Assembly: GCF_003325355.1 (NCBI RefSeq)
Contig: NZ_CP030850.1
Span: 1,116,001 to 1,180,000 of the forward strand
Length of the DNA stretch: 64,000 nt
Direction: 5' to 3'
From: Runella rosea
GTDB taxonomy: Bacteria > Bacteroidota > Bacteroidia > Cytophagales > Spirosomataceae
Under the pieces are notes generated by a model. It searched no databases. It saw nothing but the letters and a program-made list of their open reading frames with translations, and was not told the origin of the DNA. Shown here one piece after another: positions 35,311 through 44,887 of this stretch (its first letter is position 1; every line of letters begins with the position of its first letter). The translations under genes and the position numbers were made by a program.

Positions 35311-36615
35311 CTAGCTCTTTCTTCTGGAGGCCGAAGCAATCTCATCCAATCCATTCACCAGACGGTCAAGGTCTTTCGGAGTATGATATACGTGAGGAGT
35401 GACGCGCACCCCTTTAATGTTTTCCCATTCGATACTCGTAGTGTGAATTTTGAATTTGTTATACAATTGACCATCTACTTCGGAGGTTTTTAAGCCCTCA
35501 ACCGAAACTAGCGCAATGGCACAGGCGTAGTTGGGATTGGGTGATGTATGTATTTTCACCCCAGGTATTTGACGGGCTTTATCCGTCCAATACCGCTGAA
35601 GATAATGCGCCCGGGCCTGTTTACGGGCCGCACCGAGGGATAATTGAAAGTCAACCGCCGTTCCAATGGCCATTTCGGAGGCAAAAGAGCGCGTTCCTAA
35701 ACTTTCAAATTTGCGAATATCCGGTCCATCGGGTTCGTTGTTGGACAAAAGCGCCCATACTTTTGAAATTTTGTCTTTTTTAACGTACATCAACCCACTG
35801 CCAAACGGCGCACCCAGCCATTTGTGGAGACTGGTGGCGTAGTAATCGCAGCCTAAATCTGGAATTTTAAAATCCAATAAAGCAAACGTATGGGCACCAT
35901 CGGCAATGACTTCAATGCCGCGTTTGTGGGCTTCATCGGCAATTTTACGAACGGGAACGGTCTGTCCAATCCAGTTGATCATGTGCGTCACATGTACAAC
36001 TTTGGTACGAGACGTAAACGCACTGACGTATTTATCCACAAAATACGCATCGTTTTCCTGCGGCAGGTCCAGGTTTATCCAAACCAGTTTGATACCATCC
36101 CGTTTTTCGCGCTGTTTCCACGCATTTATCATGTTGGGATAATCTTGTTTTGTCAATACCACCTCGTCGCCAGGCTTTAAATCCAAGCCAAAAATGACCG
36201 TATTCAGTCCTTCGGTAGCGTTGCGGTTGATGGCAACTTCCTCAGCAGAGCAGCCCGCTAAATCGGCCAATTTGCTCCTTAGCGACTCGCGACCTTGGTC
36301 TAAAATTCGCCACATATAGTAGCTGGGGGCTTCATTACAGTATTGATAAAAACGAATGTGGGCATCCTGCACTGAGCGCGGCTGCGGGCACACGCCCCCA
36401 TTGTTGAGATTCAACAAATTGGGCGAAACGGTATATTCGGTCTTTACAAAAGCCCAAAAGTCTTCATTTTGAGCAGCTTCCAAGGGTGAAAGATGCGCTA
36501 CCTGACGATTGAGCGTTTCAAAGTTTTGGGCTTCGGCAGGGGCTAAAAAGGGTGGAAGGGTCAAGGCACCAGCAGCAGTGCCGAGCGACCCTAGAAATTG
36601 GCGTCGGTTAAACAT
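35311..36615 (-). CDS. Tat-exported class V aminotransferase-like PLP enzyme
   Basis: 434 residues. The N-terminus has a twin-arginine signal (NRRQFLGSLGTAAG) and a cleavage-like PAEA near residue 28, so export by the Tat system is likely. The rest is the class V aminotransferase fold, with NATEGLNTV near 125, DGAHTFAL near 235 and the PLP Lys in SLHKWLGAPFGSG near 262. Close families are isopenicillin-N epimerase-like and cysteine desulfurase-like enzymes. The substrate is unknown. Exported PLP enzymes of this kind are common in Bacteroidota and Planctomycetes. Confidence 0.85.
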   Translation of the reverse strand: MFNRRQFLGSLGTAAGALTLPPFLAPAEAQNFETLNRQVAHLSPLEAAQNEDFWAFVKTEYTVSPNLLNLNNGGVCPQPRSVQDAHIRFYQYCNEAPSYYMWRILDQGRESLRSKLADLAGCSAEEVAINRNATEGLNTVIFGLDLKPGDEVVLTKQDYPNMINAWKQREKRDGIKLVWINLDLPQENDAYFVDKYVSAFTSRTKVVHVTHMINWIGQTVPVRKIADEAHKRGIEVIADGAHTFALLDFKIPDLGCDYYATSLHKWLGAPFGSGLMYVKKDKISKVWALLSNNEPDGPDIRKFESLGTRSFASEMAIGTAVDFQLSLGAARKQARAHYLQRYWTDKARQIPGVKIHTSPNPNYACAIALVSVEGLKTSEVDGQLYNKFKIHTTSIEWENIKGVRVTPHVYHTPKDLDRLVNGLDEIASASRRKS

Positions 36616-36753
36616 TGTTTAGGAATAATTTGATTTGGTGATGCGGCCTTACAATACTACAAAGAGGCTTTCAAAAAATCAAATCCTGAACCGTTTAATA
36701 AAACACGATATTCATTTTATGTCAAGTTACCAACTTAGTATTTTTCCTTTAAT

Positions 36754-36761
36754 TACATTTG
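36754..36761 (+). promoter_or_regulatory. Bacteroidota -7 element for lipoprotein gene
   Basis: TACATTTG, exact TAnnTTTG match, 83 bases upstream of the ATG; predicted start near 36768. Confidence 0.5.
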
Positions 36762-36843
36762 CATCGGATTGGTATAGTTTATTTACAGCAATTAGTGTAC
36801 AATCCATCAAATCTAATATCCAACTTAATTTTCCCCTTCACTT

Positions 36844-37296
36844 ATGAAACACACTCGTTTTTCATCCGTTCTGCTAGTCATTTTGATGGCTTTTGTGATT
36901 ATATCATGCAGCAAAAAAGAAGAACCCGAACCAGCAATGGGCGACCAAGTAGCTGGAACCTATACACTTACCAAAGTGTCGTTGGGCCCGCTGGGCATTG
37001 ACTATCCTTATACCGATCCAAGTAACGGGGTTAAGTATTCTGGCAAAATTGAAATCGCCAAAGTAGCCGATGACAAAGCAACCGCTTCCATCACTTACAT
37101 TGATACGGATAAAGCGGGCAAAGTCACCGAGGATAAAATCAGCCTCGGCGAAGCTACCCTAAAGAAAGCTGCCACTGGCGAAATCGAAGCCTACAGCGGA
37201 ACTACCAAAATTGGCACCTATAGCAACAGCCTATTAAGTCTTTCTTTTGTCGACCCTGACAGCAAGTTGCTCGTAACCATTACTGGTAAAAAATAA
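36844..37296 (+). CDS. Small lipoprotein of unknown function
   Basis: 150 residues. The signal peptide ends in a lipobox (VIISC, Cys near residue 21), then a charged KKEEPEP tether of the kind that directs some Bacteroidota lipoproteins to the cell surface. The mature part is beta-rich and lipocalin-like in size (VAGTYTLTKVSLG near residue 37). I recognise no named family. It is convergent with the ABC exporter gene, whose stop codon is 2 bases away, so there is no room for a terminator between them. Confidence 0.7.
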   Translation: MKHTRFSSVLLVILMAFVIISCSKKEEPEPAMGDQVAGTYTLTKVSLGPLGIDYPYTDPSNGVKYSGKIEIAKVADDKATASITYIDTDKAGKVTEDKISLGEATLKKAATGEIEAYSGTTKIGTYSNSLLSLSFVDPDSKLLVTITGKK

Positions 37297-37298
37297 TT

Positions 37299-39056
37299 CT
37301 ACGCGTTGGTAACGGTTTCGCTTTCACCAACCTGCTGCCGCCACATGGCGTAATACAAGCCCTTTTGAGTCAGTAAATCCTCGTGGTTTCCTGACTCAAC
37401 TATTTTACCCTTCTCCAATACCACAATCCGGTCGGCGTGCATAATCGTGCTCAGTCGGTGCGCAATCAGCACCGTAATATGCTGCTCGTTGTTGGAAATC
37501 TCACGAATGGTCTGCGTAATTTCTTCTTCCGTCAATGAGTCAAGCGCCGAAGTGGCTTCGTCGAATATCAGCAAATTTGGGGTTCGCAACAGCGCACGAG
37601 CAATGGATAAACGTTGTTTTTCTCCCCCCGAAACTTTCATCCCTCCTTCACCAATAACCGTATCCAAGCCATTGTCGGCGCGGTTAATCAATGAGTAAGC
37701 TGCCGCTTTTTTGAGTACGTCGAGGCATTCTTCGTCAGTGGCGGTGGGTTTTACAAATAGGAGATTTTCGCGAATGGTTCCCGAGAACAACTGCGCGTCT
37801 TGCGCCACAAAACCGATTTGCTCCCGCAGTTCATCTTTGTCTATCTGTCGGCTATCAATGCCATTGTACGCAATACTTCCTTCTTCGGGGTCATACAGAC
37901 CTACTAACAACTTAATCAGGGTCGTTTTCCCACTACCCGAAGGCCCCGCAAAGGCAATGGTTTCCCCTTTTTTCACCTCAAAATTAACGTTTAACAAAGC
38001 AGCGCGCGCGGCGGTCAAGTGTTTGAAAACGACATTCTTGAAAACCACATTTTCAATGCGAGTCAACGCCACTGGATTGGCTGGTTTGGCCTCCTTGGGT
38101 CTGCTCATAATATCCCGAAAGTTGTTGAGAGAAACCTCCGCCTCGCGGTATAACTGAATAACATTGCCGAGTTCTTGCAACGGGCCAAAGATAAAAAAGG
38201 AGTAAAGCAACAGCGAGAAATATTGGCCAATGGTGAGCACTTCCTTAAAAATAAGCCACAGCATCAGCGCCACGATACAACTGCGCAAGAAGTTGATGGT
38301 GGTGCCTTGTACAAAACCTAACGTTCTGACAAACTTCACCTTACGTAATTCTAACCCCAGAATCTTCTCGGTGTTTCCGTTTAAGCGTTTGATTTCTTGG
38401 TCGGTCAGTCCGAGGCTTTTGACCAATTCAATGTTACGCAGCGATTCAGTGGTACTGCCCGCCAATGCGGTAGTTTCGGCGACTATTTTGGTCTGAATTT
38501 TCTTGATTCTTTTGCTCAATACCGAACTCAGCCAAGCAATCACGGGGATGGTTAGAAAGTAAACTGGCGCAATGGGCCAGTAAATTGTCCAGGCATAAAT
38601 AATCACAAACGTAATCCCAATCAAGGATTGAAAAACCACGTTAACCACCGACGTAATCATGCGCTCGGTATCAGTTTTCACTTTTTGAAGCACACCGAGG
38701 GTCTGTCCGCTACGTTGGTCTTCAAAAACCTGATACGGCAAAGCCAACGAATGTTTGATGCCATCGGTGTATATTTTAGTACCGACGCGCTGGGTAATGA
38801 CGCTGATAAAATAATCCTGAAAGTTTTTGGCAATGCGCGACACCATTGCCGCGCCAATGGCCAACCCAACAAATTTTAGCGTACCCAGAATGTATTCATT
38901 TTCGGTAAAACGCTTGAAATTAGTGGCGTAACGGTCAATGACCAAGCGGTAAATGTAGGGGTCGAGCAGTGAAAAAATTTGATTGACTGCTGCCAGCGAG
39001 AGGGCTACAAAGATGAGTTTCCAGTGAGGCCGAAGGTAACGGTAGAGTATATCCAT
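37299..39056 (-). CDS. ABC transporter, fused membrane and ATPase domains (MsbA-like exporter)
   Basis: 585 residues, a half-transporter of normal size. The N-terminal membrane domain has six segments (about 15-310). The nucleotide-binding domain has Walker A GPSGSGKTT (near residue 365), signature VSGGEKQRLSIARALL (near 470), Walker B LLIFDEATSALD (near 495) and the switch His in IAHRLST. It works as a homodimer or heterodimer exporting a lipid or hydrophobic compound. No partner half-transporter is adjacent. The substrate is not determinable from sequence. Confidence 0.92.
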   Translation of the reverse strand: MDILYRYLRPHWKLIFVALSLAAVNQIFSLLDPYIYRLVIDRYATNFKRFTENEYILGTLKFVGLAIGAAMVSRIAKNFQDYFISVITQRVGTKIYTDGIKHSLALPYQVFEDQRSGQTLGVLQKVKTDTERMITSVVNVVFQSLIGITFVIIYAWTIYWPIAPVYFLTIPVIAWLSSVLSKRIKKIQTKIVAETTALAGSTTESLRNIELVKSLGLTDQEIKRLNGNTEKILGLELRKVKFVRTLGFVQGTTINFLRSCIVALMLWLIFKEVLTIGQYFSLLLYSFFIFGPLQELGNVIQLYREAEVSLNNFRDIMSRPKEAKPANPVALTRIENVVFKNVVFKHLTAARAALLNVNFEVKKGETIAFAGPSGSGKTTLIKLLVGLYDPEEGSIAYNGIDSRQIDKDELREQIGFVAQDAQLFSGTIRENLLFVKPTATDEECLDVLKKAAAYSLINRADNGLDTVIGEGGMKVSGGEKQRLSIARALLRTPNLLIFDEATSALDSLTEEEITQTIREISNNEQHITVLIAHRLSTIMHADRIVVLEKGKIVESGNHEDLLTQKGLYYAMWRQQVGESETVTNA

Positions 39057-39123
39057 GAAAAAAAAACACCGACACTCGCAATTATGTTCCTGATACTCTA
39101 TCCAAAAAACAATTTAGTAGCTC

Positions 39124-39163
39124 AAAAAAAACGCCAGATCGAGCAATGGTTCTCGGTCTGACG
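39124..39163 (-). terminator. Terminator after DoxX gene
   Basis: Minus-strand hairpin with arms CG-CAGA-CGAG / CTCG-TCTG-CG (two or three unpaired positions), followed by a run of eight T. Confidence 0.7.
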
Positions 39164-39212
39164 TATCTCTAAAAAGCCAAATCGGTACTCAACTTTAGCA
39201 AACCAAAGGATA

Positions 39213-39593
39213 TTATTTTGCAAGAATGGGTTCTTTTTTATACCTTCCCCACGCTACAAACAACGCCAAACCACCCAAAACTACATTGATACCAATGCCT
39301 TGATATTCGGCTTTGGTTAGGTGATAGACCGCCGCAAAAAGCATCGTAACGGCCAACCCCAGCGCGGCCAATGGCGTCAAGATGGGTTTTATTCTTAAAA
39401 GCGCGGGGAGCAATAAACCAATCGCTCCTAAAAGCTCCACTGCCCCCACAAAACGCACCATGCTCTCTGAGAAATCATTCACCCAAGGCATTTGGAGGGC
39501 CAGTTCGCTAATGGGGGTCGTCATTTTGGTAAATCCAGCAAAGGCAAACATCAGGGCAAGCAATCCCTGAACAATCCAGAGGGCTATTTTCAT
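39213..39593 (-). CDS. DoxX family membrane protein
   Basis: 126 residues with four predicted membrane segments and the family opening LLALMFAFAGFTKM. DoxX-like proteins are small inner-membrane proteins linked to quinone or thiol redox processes. It lies 58 bases downstream of the NmrA-like gene, in the same direction, probably as its operon partner. The HxlR regulator divergent from that gene may control both. Confidence 0.8.
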   Translation of the reverse strand: MKIALWIVQGLLALMFAFAGFTKMTTPISELALQMPWVNDFSESMVRFVGAVELLGAIGLLLPALLRIKPILTPLAALGLAVTMLFAAVYHLTKAEYQGIGINVVLGGLALFVAWGRYKKEPILAK

Positions 39594-39651
39594 TGTGTAT
39601 AACGGTTTTAGAGAGTGAGAAAAAAGGTTGATTTAGTTTCCAAACGACAAA

Positions 39652-40512
39652 TTAAGCGGCATAATTAGCTTGAAAAAACAAACTCAAAGCGGTTGGCTTA
39701 CGTCCGAGAAGTTGTTCCAACGCGGCATCAGTTACATCCATTTCTCCGTCTTTCAACGCTTCGCTGATACTCACAATCATCGGAATAAACGCCTCTGGAA
39801 CACCTGCCTGCACCAATCCCGCCTTGAAAGATTCGGTCGAAATAGCAGTATACGTGATGGTTTTACCCGTTACGTCGCTTAATTGCTCCGCCAGCTCAGC
39901 AAATGAATACGATTTGCCCGAAGTAATTTCGTAAGTCTGGTTAAGGTGTTTTTCGGGAGCCATAAGCACATTGGCCAATGCTTCGGCAATATCGGCGCGC
40001 AGTACAAAGTTTGCCTTTGCTTCACCCGCTGGATAAAACCACTGACCTGTTTCTAGCGCATTCCCCACCAACATCGGTACGACTTCGGCGTAAAAAGTAT
40101 TTCTAAAAATCGTGTATGAAATTCCCGACGATTTGAGGTATTCTTCCGTTCTGATGTGGTCGACACCCGGAATAAATTTGGTTTGAAAAGAAGTTTTCAG
40201 GGCACTGGTATAAATTAAATGTTTAACCCCCGCTTCCTTAGCCGCGTTGATGGCATTGACATGCTGCCCTACCCTATCTTCCATCGAACCCGATGAAATC
40301 AACAATAATGTATCAATACCTTCAAATGCTTTTACGAGCGATGTTGCATCAAAATAATCCCCCTTACGAATCGCTATTCCTTTGGCTGTCAGTTCTTCTG
40401 CTTTGGCGAGATCGCGCACTAAAGCGGCAATTTGGTGCGCTGGCACTGTTTTGAGAAGAAAATCAATTACCCCTTTACCTAAATGTCCGGTCGCTGCTGT
40501 TACTAAAATCAT
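39652..40512 (-). CDS. NmrA-like / SDR-a5 NAD(P)-binding protein (quinone oxidoreductase-2-like)
   Basis: 286 residues. The atypical short-chain dehydrogenase cofactor motif is TAATGHLGKG near residue 5, then DTLLLISSGS near 65 and VKHLIYTSALKTSF near 95. The length and pattern match the QOR2/YtfG-type NAD(P)H:quinone oxidoreductases and NmrA-like sensors. It starts 135 bases from the divergent HxlR regulator, and the shared gap holds two long palindromes. This pairing of HxlR with an NmrA-like gene is typical of thiol- or quinone-stress modules. Confidence 0.85.
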   Translation of the reverse strand: MILVTAATGHLGKGVIDFLLKTVPAHQIAALVRDLAKAEELTAKGIAIRKGDYFDATSLVKAFEGIDTLLLISSGSMEDRVGQHVNAINAAKEAGVKHLIYTSALKTSFQTKFIPGVDHIRTEEYLKSSGISYTIFRNTFYAEVVPMLVGNALETGQWFYPAGEAKANFVLRADIAEALANVLMAPEKHLNQTYEITSGKSYSFAELAEQLSDVTGKTITYTAISTESFKAGLVQAGVPEAFIPMIVSISEALKDGEMDVTDAALEQLLGRKPTALSLFFQANYAA

Positions 40513-40540
40513 GCTACTATATTTTTGATTAAAACTGTTT

Positions 40541-40568
40541 TTTGATTGGTCAAAGGTAGCTACCTTTG
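40541..40568. promoter_or_regulatory. Bidirectional promoter embedded in an 18-bp palindrome
   Basis: CAAAGGTAGCTACCTTTG (40551-40568) gives an exact TACCTTTG -7 element on each strand, pointing in opposite directions. On the plus strand a TTTG at 40541-40544 is 16 bases upstream. Dimeric regulator binding here would shut both promoters at once. Confidence 0.65.
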
Positions 40569-40585
40569 CTATATAAAAGTAACCA

Positions 40586-40619
40586 CTATACCAAAGTATA
40601 CCGATATACTTTGGTATAG
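40586..40619. promoter_or_regulatory. Long palindromic operator, probable HxlR site
   Basis: CTATACCAAAGTATA and TATACTTTGGTATAG, 15-bp perfect arms around CCGA, 27 bases before the HxlR start codon. Perfect symmetry and position suit autoregulation by the encoded dimeric winged-helix protein. Confidence 0.7.
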
Positions 40620-40646
40620 CATCTCTTTATAAATCCAATAAACAGT

Positions 40647-41021
40647 ATGCAAAACAAAACAGAATGTTCAGCCTTTGTAATACCTATCCGGGATTGTTTG
40701 GACATCCTCAGCGGTAAATGGAAGCTACCGATTTTAGGCGCTTTGATGGAAGGGAAAAAGCGATTTAAGGAACTCGAACGTTCGATTCCCAATATCACGC
40801 CCAGAATGTTATCCAAAGAATTGAGAGAACTGGAAATCAATCAATTGGTAAAACGAACGGTGTATGATACCGTTCCCGTAACCGTTGAGTACGAAATGGC
40901 TCCTTACGGCCATTCGTTAAAGAAAGTACTGATGGAAATGAAAGAATGGGGAGCGCAGCACCGCAAAAGAATTATGACGACCGATGTAGTCATCGAAAAC
41001 GTCGGCGAGGTTGAATACTGA
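40647..41021 (+). CDS. HxlR-family transcriptional regulator
   Basis: 124 residues, the usual size. The winged-helix pattern is CLDILSGKWKLPIL (near residue 16), KRFKELERSIPNITPRMLSKEL (shown in part: RFKELERSIPNITPRML, near 40) and VEYEMAPYGHSL in the wing. Cys 8 near the N-terminus could be the redox-sensing cysteine as in YodB/HypR-type members. It is divergent from the NmrA-like and DoxX genes and probably represses them and itself through the palindromes between them. It is convergent with the thiolase that ends the pca operon. Confidence 0.9.
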   Translation: MQNKTECSAFVIPIRDCLDILSGKWKLPILGALMEGKKRFKELERSIPNITPRMLSKELRELEINQLVKRTVYDTVPVTVEYEMAPYGHSLKKVLMEMKEWGAQHRKRIMTTDVVIENVGEVEY

Positions 41022-41048
41022 TACACCTGAACCTCGCAGACGTTAAAA

Positions 41049-42257
41049 TTATACTCGCTCTACAATCACAGCGTAACCCATGCCTACGCCTACGCACATC
41101 GACACAAGCGCGTAGCGTTTTTGGGTTCTAATCAATTGATTGACCGCCGCTTGAATGATTCTGGTACCCGACATACCCAGCGGATGTCCCAAGGCAATGG
41201 CTCCGCCGTTGGGGTTAATTCTGGGGTCATCGTCGGCGAGTCCTAGATTCCGGGTAACGGCCAGACACTGGGCCGCAAAAGCTTCGTTAAACTCAATCAC
41301 GTCCATTTCGGCAAGGGTCAAGCCCGCTTTTTGAAGGGCTTTCTGCGAAGCGGGCAACGGGCCGATGCCCATAATACGCGGCTCTACCCCCACCACCGCC
41401 GAACTGACAATGCGGGCCTTCGGCGCTAAATCAAAACGCTTTATTGCCGCTTCTGAGGCAATAAACATGGCCGCCGCCCCGTCGTTGAGTCCCGACGAGT
41501 TACCTGCGGTCACGGTTCCGTTTTCTTTCTTAAACGCAGGTTTCAGTTGGGCTAATTTTTCAAGGGTTGAGTTTCCTTTGATGAATTCATCTTTGTCAAA
41601 AACCGTCACATTCCCTTTTTTATCGGCCCATTCTACCGCCACAATCTCTTCATTCAACATTCCGCTTTGCTGGGCAGCAAAGGCTTTTTTCTGCGAATTG
41701 TAAGCAAATAAGTCTTGGTCTTCGCGACTGATATGGTACATCTCAGCGAGGTTTTCGGCTGTTACGCCCATGGCGTCAGTGCCGTAAAGTTTGTGCATCT
41801 GGGGATTAACAAATCGCCATCCGAAGCTAGAATCAAACATTTGGGCGTCGTTTCCGAAAGGTTTGGATGTTTTGGAAATCACCCACGGACCGCGCGTCAT
41901 GTGCTCCATACCACCCGCGATAAATACATCTCCATCATCGGCTTTGATGGCGCGGTTGGCGTGAATAACCGCCGACATGCCAGAAGAGCACAACCGATTG
42001 ACGGTTTCGCCGGGCACAGTATAAGGCAAACCCGCCAACAGCAGCGCCATCCGCGCTACGTTGCGGTTGTCTTCTCCTGCCTGATTATGACAGCCCAAAA
42101 TCACATCTTCGATGGCATCCAACGGAATGGAAGGCGTCCGTTTGATGAGTTCTCGAATGGGAATGGCCGCCAAATCATCAGCACGGACGTTCGACAAACT
42201 GCCACCAAAACTTCCAATCGGCGTCCGGACGGTATCAATGATATAGGCTTGTTTCAT
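41049..42257 (-). CDS. pcaF: 3-oxoadipyl-CoA thiolase
   Basis: 402 residues of the thiolase II family. The active-site Cys is in NRLCSSGMS (near residue 90); the C-terminal His is in [14 protein letters not shown] (near 355) and the second catalytic Cys in MCVGVGMG (near 388). It cleaves 3-oxoadipyl-CoA to succinyl-CoA and acetyl-CoA, the last step of the beta-ketoadipate pathway. The assignment as PcaF over a general acetyl-CoA acetyltransferase rests on the operon: it follows the 3-oxoacid CoA-transferase gene by 29 bases at the end of the pca cluster. Confidence 0.88.
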   Translation of the reverse strand: MKQAYIIDTVRTPIGSFGGSLSNVRADDLAAIPIRELIKRTPSIPLDAIEDVILGCHNQAGEDNRNVARMALLLAGLPYTVPGETVNRLCSSGMSAVIHANRAIKADDGDVFIAGGMEHMTRGPWVISKTSKPFGNDAQMFDSSFGWRFVNPQMHKLYGTDAMGVTAENLAEMYHISREDQDLFAYNSQKKAFAAQQSGMLNEEIVAVEWADKKGNVTVFDKDEFIKGNSTLEKLAQLKPAFKKENGTVTAGNSSGLNDGAAAMFIASEAAIKRFDLAPKARIVSSAVVGVEPRIMGIGPLPASQKALQKAGLTLAEMDVIEFNEAFAAQCLAVTRNLGLADDDPRINPNGGAIALGHPLGMSGTRIIQAAVNQLIRTQKRYALVSMCVGVGMGYAVIVERV

Positions 42258-42286
42258 GGTATATATTCAATAGAATGGATTCAATT

Positions 42287-43633
42287 TCAGGCAAGTTGCT
42301 CCACAAAGGAAGCACTTGTTTTGGCTTTTACTTCTTCCAACGTCGCGCCGGGCATCAGTTCGATAAGCGTCAATTTATTTTCTGGAAAAGCAAACACGGC
42401 CAAATCAGTAATCACCAAATCTACCACGCCCGAAGCCGTCAGCGGCAACGTACAGGCAGGAACAATCTTGGACGAGCCATCGGGGTTTGTATGCGTCATG
42501 GTGATAATGAGGCGTTTGGCACCCTTGGCTAAATCCATCGCTCCACCCACGCCCAAGAGTGGCTTTCCGGGCACGGCCCAGTTGGCTAAGTTGGCCGCTT
42601 CGTCTACCTCCAAACCGCCCATAATGGCAGCGTCGATGTGCCGACCGCGAATCATAGCAAACGAATCGGCACTGTCGAAATAACTGCTTCCTTTGAGCGC
42701 CGTTACGGGAATTTTACCCGCATTTACGGGATAATTCATAGCACCACCCCCATCAGTAGGCACGGGACCTACGCCCAGCATTCCGTTTTCGGTGTGCAAA
42801 ATAATGCCGTGCTCTTCCGTAATCAAATCGGCTACGAGGGTAGGAATGCCGATGCCGAGATTCACAACATCGCCTTTCTTTAGCTCCGACAACGCCCGTT
42901 TGGCCATATTCATGCGGCTTTCATCCACCTTTTTGGAAGACGAAACCGACGCCGACGACCCCAAATCTTCCAAGGTCAGCGTAGCCTGTACCAAGTAATT
43001 GACAAAGCAGCCGGGGGTATGAACGTGCTCAGGGGCAATTTCCCCCACGGGTACAATTTCTTCGACTTCGGCAATGACCAAATCGGCGGCCGTGGCCATG
43101 GCTTTGTTAAAGTTCTGTTCGGTCATGCGGTACTGTAAATTGCCCGCGGTATCGGCCCGCCACGCACGAATAAAGGCCACATTTCCGCGAATTCCTTTGA
43201 TGAATACCTGCTCGGCTCCGTCAATGATTTTGGTTTCGCGGCCTTGCGCAATGAGCGTACCCGCCGATGTGGGCGTGTAAAAACCTCCGATACCCGCACC
43301 ACCCGCCCGAATGGCCTCGGCCAACGTGCCCTGTGGCAACAATTCATACGCAACCTGACCACTTTGAGCGGCTTTGACGGCGTCGGGATTGGACGTAAAG
43401 AACGACCCAATCATTTTTTTAATTTGCCCATTTTGGAGCAGACGCCCACCGCCAATGCCCACTTCCCCCACGTTGTTACCGATAAAAGTGAGGTTTTTGG
43501 TGCCCGTTTCGGCCAAGGCATGCATGAGATGAACGGGATTTCCCGTCATGCCGAAGCCACCCTGCAAAATCGTATCGCCATCTTTGACCATTTGGGCGGC
43601 GGTTGCCACATCTATAATTGGAACTTCTTTCAT
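42287..43633 (-). CDS. pcaIJ: 3-oxoadipate CoA-transferase, fused A and B subunits
   Basis: 448 residues. The N-terminal half (about 1-225) is the class I CoA-transferase A subunit, with GGFGMTGNP near residue 25 and the [12 protein letters not shown] segment near 112. The C-terminal half (about 240-448) is the B subunit, with the catalytic Glu in [11 protein letters not shown] near 290. A single chain like mammalian SCOT replaces separate PcaI and PcaJ. It moves CoA from succinyl-CoA to 3-oxoadipate. Succinyl-CoA:acetoacetate transferase is the other possibility; the position between pobA and the thiolase favours PcaIJ. Confidence 0.88.
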   Translation of the reverse strand: MKEVPIIDVATAAQMVKDGDTILQGGFGMTGNPVHLMHALAETGTKNLTFIGNNVGEVGIGGGRLLQNGQIKKMIGSFFTSNPDAVKAAQSGQVAYELLPQGTLAEAIRAGGAGIGGFYTPTSAGTLIAQGRETKIIDGAEQVFIKGIRGNVAFIRAWRADTAGNLQYRMTEQNFNKAMATAADLVIAEVEEIVPVGEIAPEHVHTPGCFVNYLVQATLTLEDLGSSASVSSSKKVDESRMNMAKRALSELKKGDVVNLGIGIPTLVADLITEEHGIILHTENGMLGVGPVPTDGGGAMNYPVNAGKIPVTALKGSSYFDSADSFAMIRGRHIDAAIMGGLEVDEAANLANWAVPGKPLLGVGGAMDLAKGAKRLIITMTHTNPDGSSKIVPACTLPLTASGVVDLVITDLAVFAFPENKLTLIELMPGATLEEVKAKTSASFVEQLA

Positions 43634-43685
43634 TTTTAATCAATAAAGTATTCAAAAAGAATGGGTAAAAATCAATTAAAAAACG

Positions 43686-44885
43686 CTAATCCAACGCCTC
43701 AAAGGACTCAAAAGGGAGGCCCACGTAGTTTTCGGCGATGGTCATTGCGTACGCTTCCGACAGCTGGATATAATCAAATTTTGCCTTTTGCAGTTGATAA
43801 TGAAACGACCCGTGTTCGTATTGTTTGTGAAATAAGGTGGTCATAAAATTGGAGAAATCCTGCGCGCGCCAAATACGTTTCAGGGCAATGGTTGAATAAT
43901 TATCCAACGCTTGCATCGACGCTTTTTCGTAGAAATCTCTGAATCCATCCACCAAATGTTTTACGTCTGCCACGGCCAGATTGAGTCCTTTTCCACCCGT
44001 TGGAGGCACAATATGGGCGGCGTCGCCTGCCAAAAACAAACGCCCGTGTTGCATATTATCAATAAAATAGCTGCGCATGGGCGTGATGCTTTTTTCAAAA
44101 ATCGGCCCAGAATTCAGCTTCCAACCTTCCGTACCCAAACGCACCGAAAGCTCTTCCCAAATTTGCTCGTCCGACCAGTTATCAACGTGGTCGTCGTTTT
44201 CTACTTGGATGTACAATCGACTTACTTTTTCTGAACGCAAACTATGCAGCGCAAATCCGCGCTCGTGATAGGCATAAATCAACTCCTCAGAAGAAGGCGC
44301 TACGTGGGCTAAAATCCCCAGCCAACTAAACGGATACGTGACCGAATATTCTTTATAGGCGTCTTTGGGCATTGATTTACGGCCCAAGCCATGAAAACCG
44401 TCGCAAGCGGCGATGAAATCGCATTCAATGATTCCTTTTTCGCCATTGTGTTCAAAATGTATTTTGGGAGTATCGGTTTCGATGCCTTCTAGTTCAAGAG
44501 CGGGGGCCTCAAACAACAATTGGCCATTCTTCTCCAACCAAGCCTCCGTCAGGTCTTTGACGACCTCCTGCTGACCATAAATCGTGATGTTTCGTCCGCC
44601 CGTAAGTTGTCCAAAAGGCACTCTTACGCGCTTTCCGTCAAAGTTCAAATAGACTCCATGGTGCTCCTGTCCTTCTTTGACCAGGCGGTCAGCCAATCCC
44701 AATTCTTTAAGAATATCGACCGTATTTTGTTCCAAAAGACCCGCCCGCACCCTTCCCTGAATATATTCGCGGCTACGGTGCTCAATGATGACCGCTTCAA
44801 TCCCGTGTTTTTTGAGCCAATGGGCAAGGGTTAAGCCCGCTGGCCCTGCTCCTATGATGCCAACTTGTGTTTTTATTGTTTTCAT
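43686..44885 (-). CDS. pobA: 4-hydroxybenzoate 3-monooxygenase
   Basis: 399 residues, matching PobA (about 394). FAD-binding GAGPAGLTLA near residue 10, the DG motif CDGFHG near 160 and the GD motif LAGDAAHIVPPTGGKGLNLA near 285 are all present, along with PFSWLGILA near 190, which lies in the substrate domain. It hydroxylates 4-hydroxybenzoate to protocatechuate with NAD(P)H and O2. Unlike the usual case, it is embedded inside the pca operon, between the pcaDC and pcaIJ genes. It connects the p-alkylphenol genes upstream to ring cleavage. Confidence 0.93.
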   Translation of the reverse strand: MKTIKTQVGIIGAGPAGLTLAHWLKKHGIEAVIIEHRSREYIQGRVRAGLLEQNTVDILKELGLADRLVKEGQEHHGVYLNFDGKRVRVPFGQLTGGRNITIYGQQEVVKDLTEAWLEKNGQLLFEAPALELEGIETDTPKIHFEHNGEKGIIECDFIAACDGFHGLGRKSMPKDAYKEYSVTYPFSWLGILAHVAPSSEELIYAYHERGFALHSLRSEKVSRLYIQVENDDHVDNWSDEQIWEELSVRLGTEGWKLNSGPIFEKSITPMRSYFIDNMQHGRLFLAGDAAHIVPPTGGKGLNLAVADVKHLVDGFRDFYEKASMQALDNYSTIALKRIWRAQDFSNFMTTLFHKQYEHGSFHYQLQKAKFDYIQLSEAYAMTIAENYVGLPFESFEALD

Positions 44886-44887
44886 TT

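Noticed and set aside
35203..35493. Small plus-strand ORF overlapping the aminotransferase end
   Set aside because: It covers the aminotransferase terminator and runs antisense into the well-supported enzyme.
41715..42683. 322-codon plus-strand ORF across the thiolase and CoA-transferase genes
   Set aside because: Antisense to two well-supported genes, spanning their junction, without recognisable motifs.
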